DNA of 58,400 nucleotides from JAVBMC01 sp031552845 (GCA_031552845.1 JAVBMC010000020.1:1-58400), one strand, 5' to 3'. Positions 41,639 to 49,981 are shown, counted from the first letter of the stretch. Numbers and translations: made by a program. Notes: generated from the sequence alone by a model not told the origin.

Positions 41639-43084
41639 ATGCGTATTTCGATTGCCTACCCGCCGTTGCCGTCTGACAAAGGTATCCCGCTTCTGACGCA
41701 GAACCGGCAGTTCCAATGGTTCAACCGCCCCACCTACATCTACCCCGTCGTCCCCGCACAAGCCGCGACGATGCTGCACAAAGCCGGACACGAAGTCGCC
41801 TGGCTCGATGGCATTGCCTCCGAATGGACACCGCAGGAGTTTGAAGCCCAGCTCGCCGCGGCCAATCCCGACGTCATCATGCTCGAGACCAAAACGCCTA
41901 TCGTCAAGCTGCACTGGGCGTGGATTGAAGGCGCACGCATGCGTTACCCCAAGGCCAAGCTGGTGCTCGTCGGCGATCACGTGACCGCCCTGCCCGAGGA
42001 ATCCATGAAGGCGTGCCCAGTTGACTATATCCTGACCGGCGGCGATTACGACTGCTTGCTGTTGAACCTCGTCAAGCACCTCACTGAGAATGCTCCCATC
42101 GAACCCGGCATCTGGTTCCGCGATGGCGAGGAGATTAAGAACACCGGACGCTTCGAGATCAGCCACGACCTCTCGTCACTGCCGCGTATTGACCGCCAAC
42201 TCACCCGCTGGCATCTCTACTCCGAACGCAACGGCAATTACCGCAAGACTCCCGGCGCCTACATCATGGCCGGGCGCGACTGCTGGCACGGCAAATGTAC
42301 CTTCTGTTCTTGGACGACGCTTTATCCCACCTACCGCTGCCGCACGCCGGAAGATGTAGTTGATGAAATCGGCGAGCTGATCGGCCACTACGGCGTCAAG
42401 GAAATCATGGACGACACCGGCAGCTTGCCCGCCGGGGCGTGGCTGCGCACCTTCTGCGAGCTGATGATCGCCCGCGGGTATAACAAGAAAGTGTCGATTG
42501 ACTGCAATATGCGCTTCGGCTGTTTGGATTCCGAAATGTACAAGCTGATGAAGAAGGCAGGCTTCCGCCTCGTCTTGTTCGGGCTGGAGTCCGCCAACCA
42601 ATCCACGCTTGACCGTCTGCAAAAGGGGGTGACCGTACAGCAAATCCGTGATGGCGCCCGCATGGCTTCGCAAGCGGGGTTGGATGTGCACGTGACGGTG
42701 ATGTTCGGCTATCCGTGGGAGACCGAGGCCGACATTCAGAACACCATCGACCTTGCACGCTGGCTGCTGCGCAAGGGTTATGCCTACACGCTGCAAGTCA
42801 CGCTGACCGTCCCCTACCCCGGCACGCCGCTCTTCCGCGAATTGGACGAGCAGGGTCTGCTGTTGACCAAGGACTGGAACGACTACGACATGCGCCAGAA
42901 CGTGATGAAAGGCGATGTGCCCGAAGCCGTCATCAAGCAAGCCATCCGCAGCGTCTACAACGGCTTCCTCCACCCGGAGACTGTTGTGCGCCGCTTAATC
43001 TCCACGCGCCACCCGATTGAAGACTTCAAGTTCTACTGGCGCGGATTTCACTCCCTGCTGGGACACCTCAAGGACTTCAAATGA
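41639..43084 (+). CDS. B12-binding-type radical SAM protein with C-x4-C-x2-C motif
   Basis: The 481-residue protein has an N-terminal cobalamin-binding-like domain (residues 1-140, with KLVLVGDHVTALPEE) and a radical SAM barrel. The iron-sulfur motif is C-W-H-G-K-C-T-F-C with cysteines 215, 220 and 223, that is C-x4-C-x2-C instead of the usual C-x3-C-x2-C. Downstream signatures such as LVLFGLESANQSTLDRLQKG and VTVMFGYPWETEADIQ fit the HpnJ/BchE-like B12 radical SAM group. Substrate unknown. It overlaps the fumarase-beta-like gene (ATGA). Confidence 0.75.
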   Translation: MRISIAYPPLPSDKGIPLLTQNRQFQWFNRPTYIYPVVPAQAATMLHKAGHEVAWLDGIASEWTPQEFEAQLAAANPDVIMLETKTPIVKLHWAWIEGARMRYPKAKLVLVGDHVTALPEESMKACPVDYILTGGDYDCLLLNLVKHLTENAPIEPGIWFRDGEEIKNTGRFEISHDLSSLPRIDRQLTRWHLYSERNGNYRKTPGAYIMAGRDCWHGKCTFCSWTTLYPTYRCRTPEDVVDEIGELIGHYGVKEIMDDTGSLPAGAWLRTFCELMIARGYNKKVSIDCNMRFGCLDSEMYKLMKKAGFRLVLFGLESANQSTLDRLQKGVTVQQIRDGARMASQAGLDVHVTVMFGYPWETEADIQNTIDLARWLLRKGYAYTLQVTLTVPYPGTPLFRELDEQGLLLTKDWNDYDMRQNVMKGDVPEAVIKQAIRSVYNGFLHPETVVRRLISTRHPIEDFKFYWRGFHSLLGHLKDFK

Positions 43085-43659
43085 TTGAGCTGACCTATCC
43101 CTTCTCCGAAGAGGCCGTGCGGGCATTAAAAGCCGGTGACGAAGTCCTCCTCAACGGCACCATCTGCACCGGACGCGACCGCCTGCACAAATATCTCGCC
43201 GAAGGCGGCACCATGCCCACGCAAGTGTTACGCGATGGCGGCGTTTACCACTGCGGACCCGTAGTGGTACGTGAGGGAGACGGGTGGAAGATCACCTCCG
43301 CGGGCCCCACGACTTCATCCCGCGAGAATGCTTACATGGATAAAGTCATCCGTTCCACCGGACTGCGCATCATCATCGGCAAAGGCGGCATGAACGAACA
43401 AACCCAAAAGGCCTGTGCGGAGCTCGGCTGCGTTTATCTGCAAGCTGTCGGCGGCGCGGCCGCCCTGCTTGCTTCGCGCATCCGGCAAGTCAAAGAAGTT
43501 CACTTTCTCGATGAGTTCGGCGCGGCTGAGGCTGCCTGGGTGCTGGAGGTCAAAGGCCTGCCCGCAGTTGTCGGCATCGACACGCATGGCAACAGCCTCT
43601 ATACGCAAATCAAAGCCGACTCGCTCGCCAAGCTGAAAGAGCTATCCGCCCATGCATGA
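43081..43659 (+). CDS. Fumarate/L(+)-tartrate hydratase beta-subunit-like protein
   Basis: The 192-residue protein matches the C-terminal (beta) domain of class I iron-sulfur fumarases: LNGTICTGRDRLHKYLAEGG, YHCGPVV, the loop SAGPTTSSRENAYMD, and GKGGMNEQTQKACAELGCVY. The alpha subunit with the cluster cysteines is not in this neighbourhood. It may pair with an alpha gene elsewhere. It overlaps both neighbours by a few bases, so it is tightly embedded in the run. Confidence 0.85.
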   Translation: MIELTYPFSEEAVRALKAGDEVLLNGTICTGRDRLHKYLAEGGTMPTQVLRDGGVYHCGPVVVREGDGWKITSAGPTTSSRENAYMDKVIRSTGLRIIIGKGGMNEQTQKACAELGCVYLQAVGGAAALLASRIRQVKEVHFLDEFGAAEAAWVLEVKGLPAVVGIDTHGNSLYTQIKADSLAKLKELSAHA

Positions 43660-44494
43660 GTTTCTCACGCCCGAGGCCGTCCAAACCTTCGCTTTAGCGC
43701 AACGGGCGCAGGGGCGGCGCATTGTGCTCGTGCCGACGATGGGTTACCTGCACGAAGGCCACCTCTCACTCGTTGAAGCCGCCAAGAAGCTCGGCGATTG
43801 CGTGATTGTCAGCATCTTCGTCAACCCCACGCAGTTCGGCCCCAATGAAGATTTCGCCGCCTATCCCCGCGACACGCCGCGGGATTTAGAGCTCTGCAAA
43901 GCCGCAGGCGTCACCGCGGTATTCCTGCCCACGCCGGAGACCATGTACTGCCCCGACGCTAGCGTGATGATTCACGAGGATAAACTCTCGCAAAGACTCT
44001 GCGGCGCCAAGCGTCCCGGACACTTTGATGGTGTTTGCACGGTGGTTGCCAAGTTGTTCAACTTAGCCCAACCCCACGTAGCGGTCTTCGGCGAGAAGGA
44101 TTTCCAGCAAGCCGCAGTAATCAAGCGGATGGTAAGCGACTTGAACTTTCCAATTGAGATTGTCGTCAGCCCTACCCTGCGCGAAGCAGATGGCTTGGCC
44201 AAAAGCTCGCGTAATGTCTACCTCACGCCTGATGAACGCCAAAACGCGCTGGGACTCTCAAAGTCGATTGCACTGGCACAACAATTAGCCCTGGGCGGTG
44301 TGACGTCTGCACCAGCCATCCGCGCGGCGATGGAAGAACTGCTCACCGCGCACCACCTGCGTCCTGATTATATTGAACTGGTGGATAGCGACACGCTCGA
44401 AGCGCAAAATGAAACAACCCGCAACACCCGCCTGATTCTGGCAGCCTATTGCGGGAAGACGCGCCTAATTGACAACGGCTCGCTGTACCTCTAA
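43652..44494 (+). CDS. panC: Pantothenate synthetase
   Basis: The 280-residue protein shows the PanC motifs VLVPTMGYLHEGHLSLVEAA (HIGH-like), VSIFVNPTQFGPNEDFAAYP, LCGAKRPGHFDGVCTVVAKL, VFGEKDFQQAAVIKRMVSDL, and READGLAKSSRNVYLTPDER (KMSKS-like). It joins pantoate and beta-alanine with ATP. Overlap of 8 bases with the upstream gene. Full length. It ends the run, with no panB or panD nearby. Confidence 0.95.
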   Translation: MHEFLTPEAVQTFALAQRAQGRRIVLVPTMGYLHEGHLSLVEAAKKLGDCVIVSIFVNPTQFGPNEDFAAYPRDTPRDLELCKAAGVTAVFLPTPETMYCPDASVMIHEDKLSQRLCGAKRPGHFDGVCTVVAKLFNLAQPHVAVFGEKDFQQAAVIKRMVSDLNFPIEIVVSPTLREADGLAKSSRNVYLTPDERQNALGLSKSIALAQQLALGGVTSAPAIRAAMEELLTAHHLRPDYIELVDSDTLEAQNETTRNTRLILAAYCGKTRLIDNGSLYL

Positions 44495-44669
44495 TAATTC
44501 ATTTCCGACAACAAGCTCACGCGGAGACGCGGAGGCGCGGAGAAAAAGTAAGCAGATGTAACGGGTAACGGTGTTGTGCGTCAGCAGGTAGGGCGGTTTC
44601 GCCGAAACCGCCCTACCGCGTTTAGCCTCTCTCAACTTATTACCTATTACCTCTTACTTATTACTTCTC
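44495..44669. repeat. Composite repeat cluster: CTCCGCG element, GGTAGGGC palindrome, TTATTAC element
   Basis: 44514-44550 is an inverted CTCCGCG element. 44587-44618 is a perfect palindrome beginning GTAGGGCGGTTTCG and ending CCGCCCTAC, followed by CGCGTTTAGCC. 44634-44669 is the 7-bp TTATTAC repeat that reaches the stop codon of the leftward oxidoreductase gene. The palindrome may also terminate both convergent transcripts. Confidence 0.75.
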
Positions 44670-46052
44670 TTAGACGTTCACATTCCACGGCGAACGCATC
44701 GGTGCGGCACGCAGAGCGTTGGCCTCGGTATCTTTCTCGAAGCGTTCGCGGCGCGGATCCCAGCGCAGCGTATCACGTCCTAGGCGGAAGCCGATGTTGG
44801 CGATGTGCGCGATGGTGATGGAACGGTGGCCAACCTCACACGGCGTAATCGTCTCCTGCCCGGAGTAGATGCAGTCGATAAAGTTCTTCTCGTGGCCGCT
44901 GCTCTTGTAGAGGTGGATTTCATCAGGCCCCAACTTCGCACGCATCAGCTCGGCGGGATTCGTCTCCAGCTTGCCGCGCGTGACAAAGATCGTCTTGCCA
45001 TTCTCGCCATAAAACTTGATGCCGTTGGGATAGCTGTCCGAAACAAACATCCGGGTGCCATCGGCATAGACGGCTTCAAACGAATAATGGTCTGCGATGT
45101 TGAAGGTTTTGTCGCGGCTGGGCATGGTGGACTTCAGGTTCTCAAACAGCACCGGCCCCGAATCATCCATCCCCAACGCCCACTGCACGATGTCCAAATG
45201 GTGTGCGCCCCAGTCGGTCACGAGCCCGCCGGAGTAATCCAAATTGTTCCGCCACGTCATCGACGTATGCAAGGCCGTGCAGAAAGGCCGCGTTGGCGCA
45301 GGCCCCAGCCACAGGTTAAAGTCACTCATCCACGGCGGCACGGAAATCGGATCAGGCGAATAGTCGGCATCCGTCTTATTATACCGCACAAAGCCGCCCG
45401 GCAAGCCTACCTCGATCTTCTGGATTTTGCCGATACGCCCATTGCGGACAAACTCACACGCCATCCGGAAGTAATTATCCGAACGCTGTTGACTCCCCGT
45501 CTGGAAGGTAATGCCATACTTCTTCACCGCGTCAGCCATCGCACGCCCCTGCTCAATACAGAGGGAAAGCGGCTTTTGTCCGTAGATGTGCAAGCCCTTC
45601 TTCGCGGCGGCAATCGCCTGCGCGGCATGCCAATGATCGGGCGTGCTGATCACGACTGCATCCAACGGCTCGTTATCCAACATATCGCGGAAGTCGATGT
45701 AAGTCTTACACCCGGCATAGTCGGACTTTCCCTCCTGCTTGGCATAAAACTCCTCCACGCGGCGCTTACCCACGTTCCGCCCGCCCTTGCGTTCCGGGTC
45801 GGCATTGTAGCCATACAACCCCATCTCGCTCACAGGATCGCACACGGCGGTAATCTGCACGCGCGGGTCGTGCAAAAAGTTGCCCATGTTATCACTCGCC
45901 ATCGTGCCATAACCAATGAAGCCCACGTTGATCCGATTCGACGCCTGTGGACGCTTCGCAGGCGGCACAGAAACACACGCCGGTAAAAACGGCACCGCCG
46001 ACAACGACGCCAACACGCCTGCAAACTCCCGGCGCGAAAACCCTCTGTGCAT
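44670..46052 (-). CDS. Tat-exported Gfo/Idh/MocA-family oxidoreductase
   Basis: The start at 46052 (MHRGFSRREFAGVLASLSAV) gives 460 residues with a twin-arginine signal (SRREF) followed by a hydrophobic stretch ending LPACVS, so possibly a lipoprotein. The Rossmann fold is INVGFIGYGTMASDNMGNFL, with the family segments DAVVISTPDHWHAAQAIAAA and KPLSLCIEQG (Lys of the EKP-type motif). It oxidises or isomerises sugars or their derivatives outside the cytoplasm. Such exported members are abundant in PVC bacteria. Confidence 0.85.
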   Translation of the reverse strand: MHRGFSRREFAGVLASLSAVPFLPACVSVPPAKRPQASNRINVGFIGYGTMASDNMGNFLHDPRVQITAVCDPVSEMGLYGYNADPERKGGRNVGKRRVEEFYAKQEGKSDYAGCKTYIDFRDMLDNEPLDAVVISTPDHWHAAQAIAAAKKGLHIYGQKPLSLCIEQGRAMADAVKKYGITFQTGSQQRSDNYFRMACEFVRNGRIGKIQKIEVGLPGGFVRYNKTDADYSPDPISVPPWMSDFNLWLGPAPTRPFCTALHTSMTWRNNLDYSGGLVTDWGAHHLDIVQWALGMDDSGPVLFENLKSTMPSRDKTFNIADHYSFEAVYADGTRMFVSDSYPNGIKFYGENGKTIFVTRGKLETNPAELMRAKLGPDEIHLYKSSGHEKNFIDCIYSGQETITPCEVGHRSITIAHIANIGFRLGRDTLRWDPRRERFEKDTEANALRAAPMRSPWNVNV

Positions 46053-46089
46053 AATAGAACTCCCCTTTGTAAATAAATTAACTTTACAG

Positions 46090-46118
46090 AGTGTACCTAA
46101 TTTAAGACGGTGATGCAA
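46090..46118 (-). promoter_or_regulatory. Promoter of the oxidoreductase gene
   Basis: Reading leftwards: TTGCAT (46118-46113), 17-base spacer, TACACT (46095-46090). GGGAG lies before the ATG at 46052. Confidence 0.65.
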
Positions 46119-46165
46119 GGTTTTTCGTTTGATGAGAGATGGCATTCATTTTTCAGCGGCTGAAT

Positions 46166-46200
46166 AGCTCACGCGGAGACGCGGAGGCGCGGAGAGACAA
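46166..46200. repeat. CTCCGCG element, inverted
   Basis: AGCTCACGCGGAGACGCGGA and onwards, the reverse of the element at 1564. It begins the repeat-rich left border of the islet. Confidence 0.8.
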
Positions 46201-46216
46201 GAGGATGACCCTACTA

Positions 46217-46360
46217 CCAAAAGGTAGGGCAGGTTTCGCCGAAACCGCCGCGCCGCGTTTAGCCGCACCCACACAGTCGTCCACAAAGGAGACACAAACA
46301 TTACCCCGCTCGGCGGTTTCGGCGAAGTGCCACAGGCACCTTCTTCATGCCCTACCCAAC
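46217..46360. repeat. MITE-like repeat, left copy
   Basis: Starts AAAAGGTAGGGC and ends GCCCTACCCA, with GGTAGGGC/GCCCTACC terminal inverted repeats. Internally: TTTCGCCGAAA, CCGCGTTTAGCCG and ATTACCCC. It is a direct repeat of 52157-52270, on the other side of the IS plus membrane/LRR/Sel1 block. Confidence 0.7.
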
Positions 46361-46374
46361 AACCGTGTCGGATT

Positions 46375-46470
46375 CTCTTCCGCGTCTCCGCGTGACACCC
46401 GACCGCCTAACGAGCCCCTTAACTCCTCCAAAACGTCTTTTCGCCCGCTGTTCCCTGAAACTGATGGATT
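46375..46470 (+). repeat. Partial CTCCGCG element and dispersed repeat, copy 2
   Basis: 46375-46400 is a short CTCCGCG element. 46385-46470 contains TCCAAAACGTCTTTTCG, CCGCTGTT and CCTGAAA, matching 26021-26100 in the opposite direction. Confidence 0.65.
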
Positions 46471-46519
46471 TATGTGCCGAAGACTTCGCCATTGATAATT
46501 TTTATGGTTCATGTCTAGT

Positions 46520-47194
46520 TTAGAGCGGATTTTCTCTGAACTGAGCTAAGAGTAGCAGATAAAGATCTTCTTGTCGATGATTAAATCTCCACTCCGTCTC
46601 TTTCAAGTAAAGATTGAACATTTCCCGGCGTAATCCACGGAACTTCACCAGCCGGGTTTTGGCGACGCCCCAGAAGTTTTCAATGCCATTGACATGTGAC
46701 TTGCCATTGGCAAAAACATTCGACGAATGCCTCACTCGATAGTGGCGTTTATAACCCATGTTCACCAGGCCGTCATAAGCCTTCCATTCATCTGAATAAA
46801 TGTCTGACTCATCTGAAGCCAATCGCTTGATAATAGGCACCAGCACGGCTGCCGAGCAGTTGGTGACGATTTGCGTATAGACTTTGCCATCACGTTTTTT
46901 CATTCCAAAAACAATTGTTTTTCCTGCTGCGCCGCGGCCCCGTTTCCCGCGCACTCGGCGGGCTCCAAAATACGACTCATCGACTTCAATTTCACCTGCC
47001 ATGAAGTAAGATTCCTTCTCTGCAAGCTGCGCGATACGTTCACGAAATAATCGGAACAAGCGCTCGATCGTGTGGCGGTTCAAGTCTGTTAATTCAGCTG
47101 TTTGAGAAGCCGTTAAATCCGTGCAAAAGAGTCTCAAAACTGCCTTGAATTTAGCCTCCGAAAGGTGAGCTGACCCCAAATACTTGTTTTTCAT
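46520..47194 (-). CDS. IS1595-family transposase
   Basis: The 224-residue protein carries an N-terminal helix-turn-helix (TASQTAELTDLNRHTIERLF) and the DDE-type core: D in EIEVDESYFGAR, D in IYSDEWKAYDG, then HVNGIENFWGVAKTRL near the acidic end, as in ISXO2/IS1595 proteins. The zinc-ribbon seen in longer members is missing; the length fits the short subgroup. The stop codon lies in the inverted repeat, and the start is at the predicted transcription start, so the mRNA is probably leaderless. Confidence 0.92.
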   Translation of the reverse strand: MKNKYLGSAHLSEAKFKAVLRLFCTDLTASQTAELTDLNRHTIERLFRLFRERIAQLAEKESYFMAGEIEVDESYFGARRVRGKRGRGAAGKTIVFGMKKRDGKVYTQIVTNCSAAVLVPIIKRLASDESDIYSDEWKAYDGLVNMGYKRHYRVRHSSNVFANGKSHVNGIENFWGVAKTRLVKFRGLRREMFNLYLKETEWRFNHRQEDLYLLLLAQFRENPL

Positions 47195-47200
47195 ACGTCA

Positions 47201-47228
47201 ATACTAGTCGAAATTGAGTTTTAGTCAA
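47201..47228 (-). promoter_or_regulatory. Transposase promoter inside the IS end
   Basis: Reading leftwards: TTGACT (47228-47223), 16-base spacer, TAGTAT (47206-47201). The expected start is about 47194, the transposase ATG. Confidence 0.65.
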
Positions 47229-47299
47229 TCTAAACTAGACATGAACCATTTTTATTCCGCAAAACGGATGCTGAATCGAGGTGTCTTCATCCGTGATTA

Positions 47300-47520
47300 C
47301 GTCCACGATCGAACTCACTCGTGGACGCGAGTGAGTGTGACTTACAGGCGCTTGTACTTTCAGGGGTAGGTACGAGTGAGAGTACATGGTAGACGCCTTC
47401 AACTTCAAAGGCACGTACAACTCGTACTCAACCGTACCTACGAGTGAGTTTGCCTCGTAGGCGTGAGGTTTCGCTGAATGCATACGCCTTCGGGTTTGAA
47501 TGCGTGCACGACTCAAATCG
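47300..47520. repeat. Array B of degenerate 21-24 bp repeats
   Basis: About nine to ten units, for example GAGTGAGTGTGACTTACAGG, GAGTGAGAGTACATGGTAGA and GAGTGAGTTTGCCTCGTAGG, each ending GGCG or its complement ACGCC/GTACC. The shared AGAGTACAT and TTACAGGCG blocks tie it to array A. It starts about 45 bp after the IS1595 target duplication and precedes the AT-rich genes. Confidence 0.65.
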
Positions 47521-47770
47521 AAAAAGGAAATTACTTGCCTTTATCCTTCTCGATAGAAAACCCATTGTCGGACAGGGAGTCTGTTTTCGAGCACTTCGGA
47601 GGCAATCTATTCCCTCTTACCGATTGCACAACAATTTCACGATAAAAGCAGGAGATTAGTGAACCTGCGAGGATTTTCGACAACCACTTCCCTTTGAAAG
47701 AGACTCAAGAATCCAAACACATTCAGTGAACACCGCCCTGCCCGGAAAAAGAATCCTCCTATCTTTAAGC
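47521..47770. other. AT-rich leader region, no supported gene
   Basis: About 250 bp with no ORF supported by a ribosome-binding site. It ends in the first copy of the duplicated promoter cassette (from about 47722). Confidence 0.5.
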
Positions 47771-47805
47771 TTGCCTTCTCCGTCAGGCGTGTGCTATACT
47801 CACCG
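47722..47805 (+). promoter_or_regulatory. Promoter cassette copy 1
   Basis: TTGCCT, 18-base spacer, TATACT, with an extended -10 (TGTGC). The upstream block (ACCGCCCTGCCCGGAAAAAG) and spacer are almost identical to 48571-48655. It drives the first two membrane-protein genes. Confidence 0.75.
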
Positions 47806-47838
47806 ATAGTTGGTTTATGATATGAAAAGGGACGTTAG

Positions 47839-48168
47839 ATGATAAAACTCTTTTTGGTACTGGCTGTGCTGTGCCATATGCTGGGGCTTTTGGTGTTTTT
47901 CATTGCTGCGATTTGTGCAATCAAGTACGCATGTTTTATGATGAATAGATTGACCGCTGTTGATCAGCCTAAACCTGCTGACAGTACGAATGCTTCCGTT
48001 GCTCAAGCTTTGCCCGAACTTGCGAAAGCAAAAGTATCCAAGTATTTTGAGATCATTAAAAATGAGCCGGAGGTTAAAAGCTTATTGATCAAGGCTATTG
48101 GATTTGTCATCTTGTCGGGATGCTTTGAGGTGCTTGCCGTGGTTCTCTTTATGTCTGCCAAGAATTAA
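47839..48168 (+). CDS. Two-TM membrane protein, family A member 1
   Basis: The 109-residue protein has transmembrane helices at residues 3-30 (LFLVLAVLCHMLGLLVFFIA) and 84-106, with a cytoplasmic-type loop between (Pro/Asp/Ala-rich, then KVSKYFEIIKNEPEVKSLLI). The N-E-P-E-V-K-x-L/F motif just before the second helix is shared with the next gene and with 50766. No known family. First gene behind promoter 1. Confidence 0.65.
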   Translation: MIKLFLVLAVLCHMLGLLVFFIAAICAIKYACFMMNRLTAVDQPKPADSTNASVAQALPELAKAKVSKYFEIIKNEPEVKSLLIKAIGFVILSGCFEVLAVVLFMSAKN

Positions 48169-48186
48169 CGTTTAATAGGAATGTAT

Positions 48187-48522
48187 ATGACAAAGGTTTT
48201 TCTGGCATTGGCAATAGCGTGCGTTGCCTCGGGAGTTCTGGGACTTCTAATTGCGTTTGGTTATTCAATCAAACTTGGTGTGTTTATTCGGAAGAAATCA
48301 AAAGCTCTTGAACTATCAGAGCCCTCGACCAGCGAGAACGAGTCCATTTTCAACAGGTTGTGCATGCACCAAAGCACCCGATACATGGAAGTCATGATGA
48401 ATGAGCCGGAAGTCAAACGTCTATTCATCAAGACTTTTGGAATTGCCTTTCTATCGATGTTTATTCAACTGTTTTCGTTAATTTTCTTCATCCTTGCGTC
48501 TGACAAAATTGGTGCCCCGTGA
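48187..48522 (+). CDS. Two-TM membrane protein, family A member 2
   Basis: The ATG at 48187 (MTKVFLALAIACVASGVLGL) is preferred over 48181 since AGGA would touch the latter. The 111-residue protein is a paralogue of the upstream gene: a TM helix, a loop ending YMEVMMNEPEVKRLFIKTFG, and a second TM. 18 bases separate the two. The pair may form a homo- or hetero-oligomer. Function unknown. Confidence 0.65.
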   Translation: MTKVFLALAIACVASGVLGLLIAFGYSIKLGVFIRKKSKALELSEPSTSENESIFNRLCMHQSTRYMEVMMNEPEVKRLFIKTFGIAFLSMFIQLFSLIFFILASDKIGAP

Positions 48523-48570
48523 GGCTCGTTGATTAAGTTGACTACTGAAGAATTCCGAACACTTTATCAC

Positions 48571-48657
48571 ATTGAGTGAACGCCGCCCTGCCCGGAAAAA
48601 GAATCCTTCAATCTTTAGGCTTGCATTCTCCGTCAAGCGTGTGCTATACTTCCAGCA
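48571..48657 (+). promoter_or_regulatory. Promoter cassette copy 2
   Basis: TTGCAT, 18-base spacer, TATACT with extended -10. About 85 bp are shared with copy 1 with few changes. It drives the LRR-like gene and probably the four genes after it. Confidence 0.75.
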
Positions 48658-48719
48658 TTGATGGAAACCGTTTTTCATTTGCAGAGGACAGAATCACACC
48701 AAACTAGTGAGGCAGAGGC

Positions 48720-49979
48720 ATGAAACGTCATCATAAGTTGTGGATATTAATTCTCTTTATCCCTCTGGTTTATATCACTGCCAATTTAATTGGCTTTGCC
48801 TTGAACTCTATCTTCCCTGCCAAATGTTGCATTAAACAGAACTTTAATTCCGTTGAGCAGAGCTTGCTGGATGTGTTGGGCGCAGATCAAGAAACCAAAT
48901 ACATAAACCTAAGCAATTATTTGGACAATGAGTTTTTTAAGATACCAAGAAGTTTTAAGATAGTTGAGCGCACACTCGGACATTCTTTGCATCTTGAGCT
49001 TCGCACCGATTATAACATTGGCTGGGGATATGAAGTGCTAAACATTCAAATAACCCAGAAAAGTGCTGATGAAACAACGCTAGAAGTAAACTACTCGGAG
49101 TTTGGAGTCTTTCCTTTTTATCCTCCATTCATAAGTTATAATCCGGGGTTCCTGCGTGAACGCAAAATATGCACCCTACTCAACCAACACATCGAGAGGA
49201 TAACTAACGATCGGCGAGAACTTGCCTTTGCAGTTAAGAAATCCTTAAATGAGAACGGTGAGGTTACCTCGCTTAAGATTGCCAATACCAATGTTACCTC
49301 GCATAACCTCCGCATCGTATCGGGCATCGATAGTTTGACTGAATTGGAGCTGGCGTATGCATTTGGCAATAAGGTTCCGATTACGGCTGATGATTTGAGG
49401 GTGCTCAAGCGATTGAAGAATCTTAGAAGATTGACATTAAAAGGAACAGTTGAAAACTTGTCAAAGGAACACTGTCAGGCGCTTTGCGAATTGTCACAGC
49501 TAGAACGACTTGAAATCTCTAGGAGTCAGATTGATGATGAAGGGCGTAAAATCATTCAACAAATGAATCTGCAATCGCTTCAAATTTATGGTCCATTCTG
49601 CGAGAAAAGCGGTCAGCTTCTTACAATCAACATTGTGGGAGAGGATTTAAATACGACAAATATTCGTTCAGTATCAACCGTGGAAAGTGTACCTTGTTTA
49701 CAGCTATCGTGTTGCAGATCGAAGGATACTCCGCTTACAGCCGATGATTTCAGAATCCTCAAGCAAATGAAGAATCTTAGGCGCATGTACTTACGTCTAG
49801 CAGTAGACGAGTTATCAAAAGAACACTGCCAAGCCATTAGCGAATTGACGCAACTAGAGGAGCTAGAAATACGTCATAGTAAAAACGATGCTGACGGAGT
49901 TGAAATTCTCCGACAAATGAGCCTGAAGTCTCTTAAGATTGATGGCAAGGATGCACAAATAAACCCACAGGAGAGATAA
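48720..49979 (+). CDS. Membrane-anchored LRR-like protein with an internal duplication
   Basis: The 419-residue protein has an N-terminal signal anchor (WILILFIPLVYITANLIGFA). The external or soluble body includes two about 70-residue repeats of leucine-rich type: PITADDLRVLKRLKNLRRLT ... and PLTADDFRILKQMKNLRRMY ..., both with LSKEHCQA and a closing LQSLQIYG/LKSLKIDG. This is a protein-binding scaffold pattern. It starts the second operon of the islet and abuts the next gene by 2 bases. Function unknown. Confidence 0.7.
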   Translation: MKRHHKLWILILFIPLVYITANLIGFALNSIFPAKCCIKQNFNSVEQSLLDVLGADQETKYINLSNYLDNEFFKIPRSFKIVERTLGHSLHLELRTDYNIGWGYEVLNIQITQKSADETTLEVNYSEFGVFPFYPPFISYNPGFLRERKICTLLNQHIERITNDRRELAFAVKKSLNENGEVTSLKIANTNVTSHNLRIVSGIDSLTELELAYAFGNKVPITADDLRVLKRLKNLRRLTLKGTVENLSKEHCQALCELSQLERLEISRSQIDDEGRKIIQQMNLQSLQIYGPFCEKSGQLLTINIVGEDLNTTNIRSVSTVESVPCLQLSCCRSKDTPLTADDFRILKQMKNLRRMYLRLAVDELSKEHCQAISELTQLEELEIRHSKNDADGVEILRQMSLKSLKIDGKDAQINPQER

Positions 49980-49981
49980 CC

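Larger units (their letters stand above)
46498..47255. mobile_element. Complete IS1595-family insertion sequence with 8-bp target duplication
   Basis: The element spans 46506-47247 (742 bp). The terminal inverted repeats GGTTCATGTCTAGTTTAGA are identical over 19 bp (46506-46524 and 47229-47247 in reverse). The target duplication ATTTTTAT occurs at 46498-46505 and 47248-47255. A single transposase gene is read leftwards. Its perfect ends and duplication indicate a recent insertion. Confidence 0.95.

Noticed and set aside
47235..47516. Leftward 93-codon frame through array B
   Set aside because: It is made of the repeat units themselves and begins in the repeat; no ribosome-binding site.
47300..47520. 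CRISPR array
   Set aside because: Units are contiguous and degenerate, with no identical repeats separated by unique spacers, and no cas genes are present.
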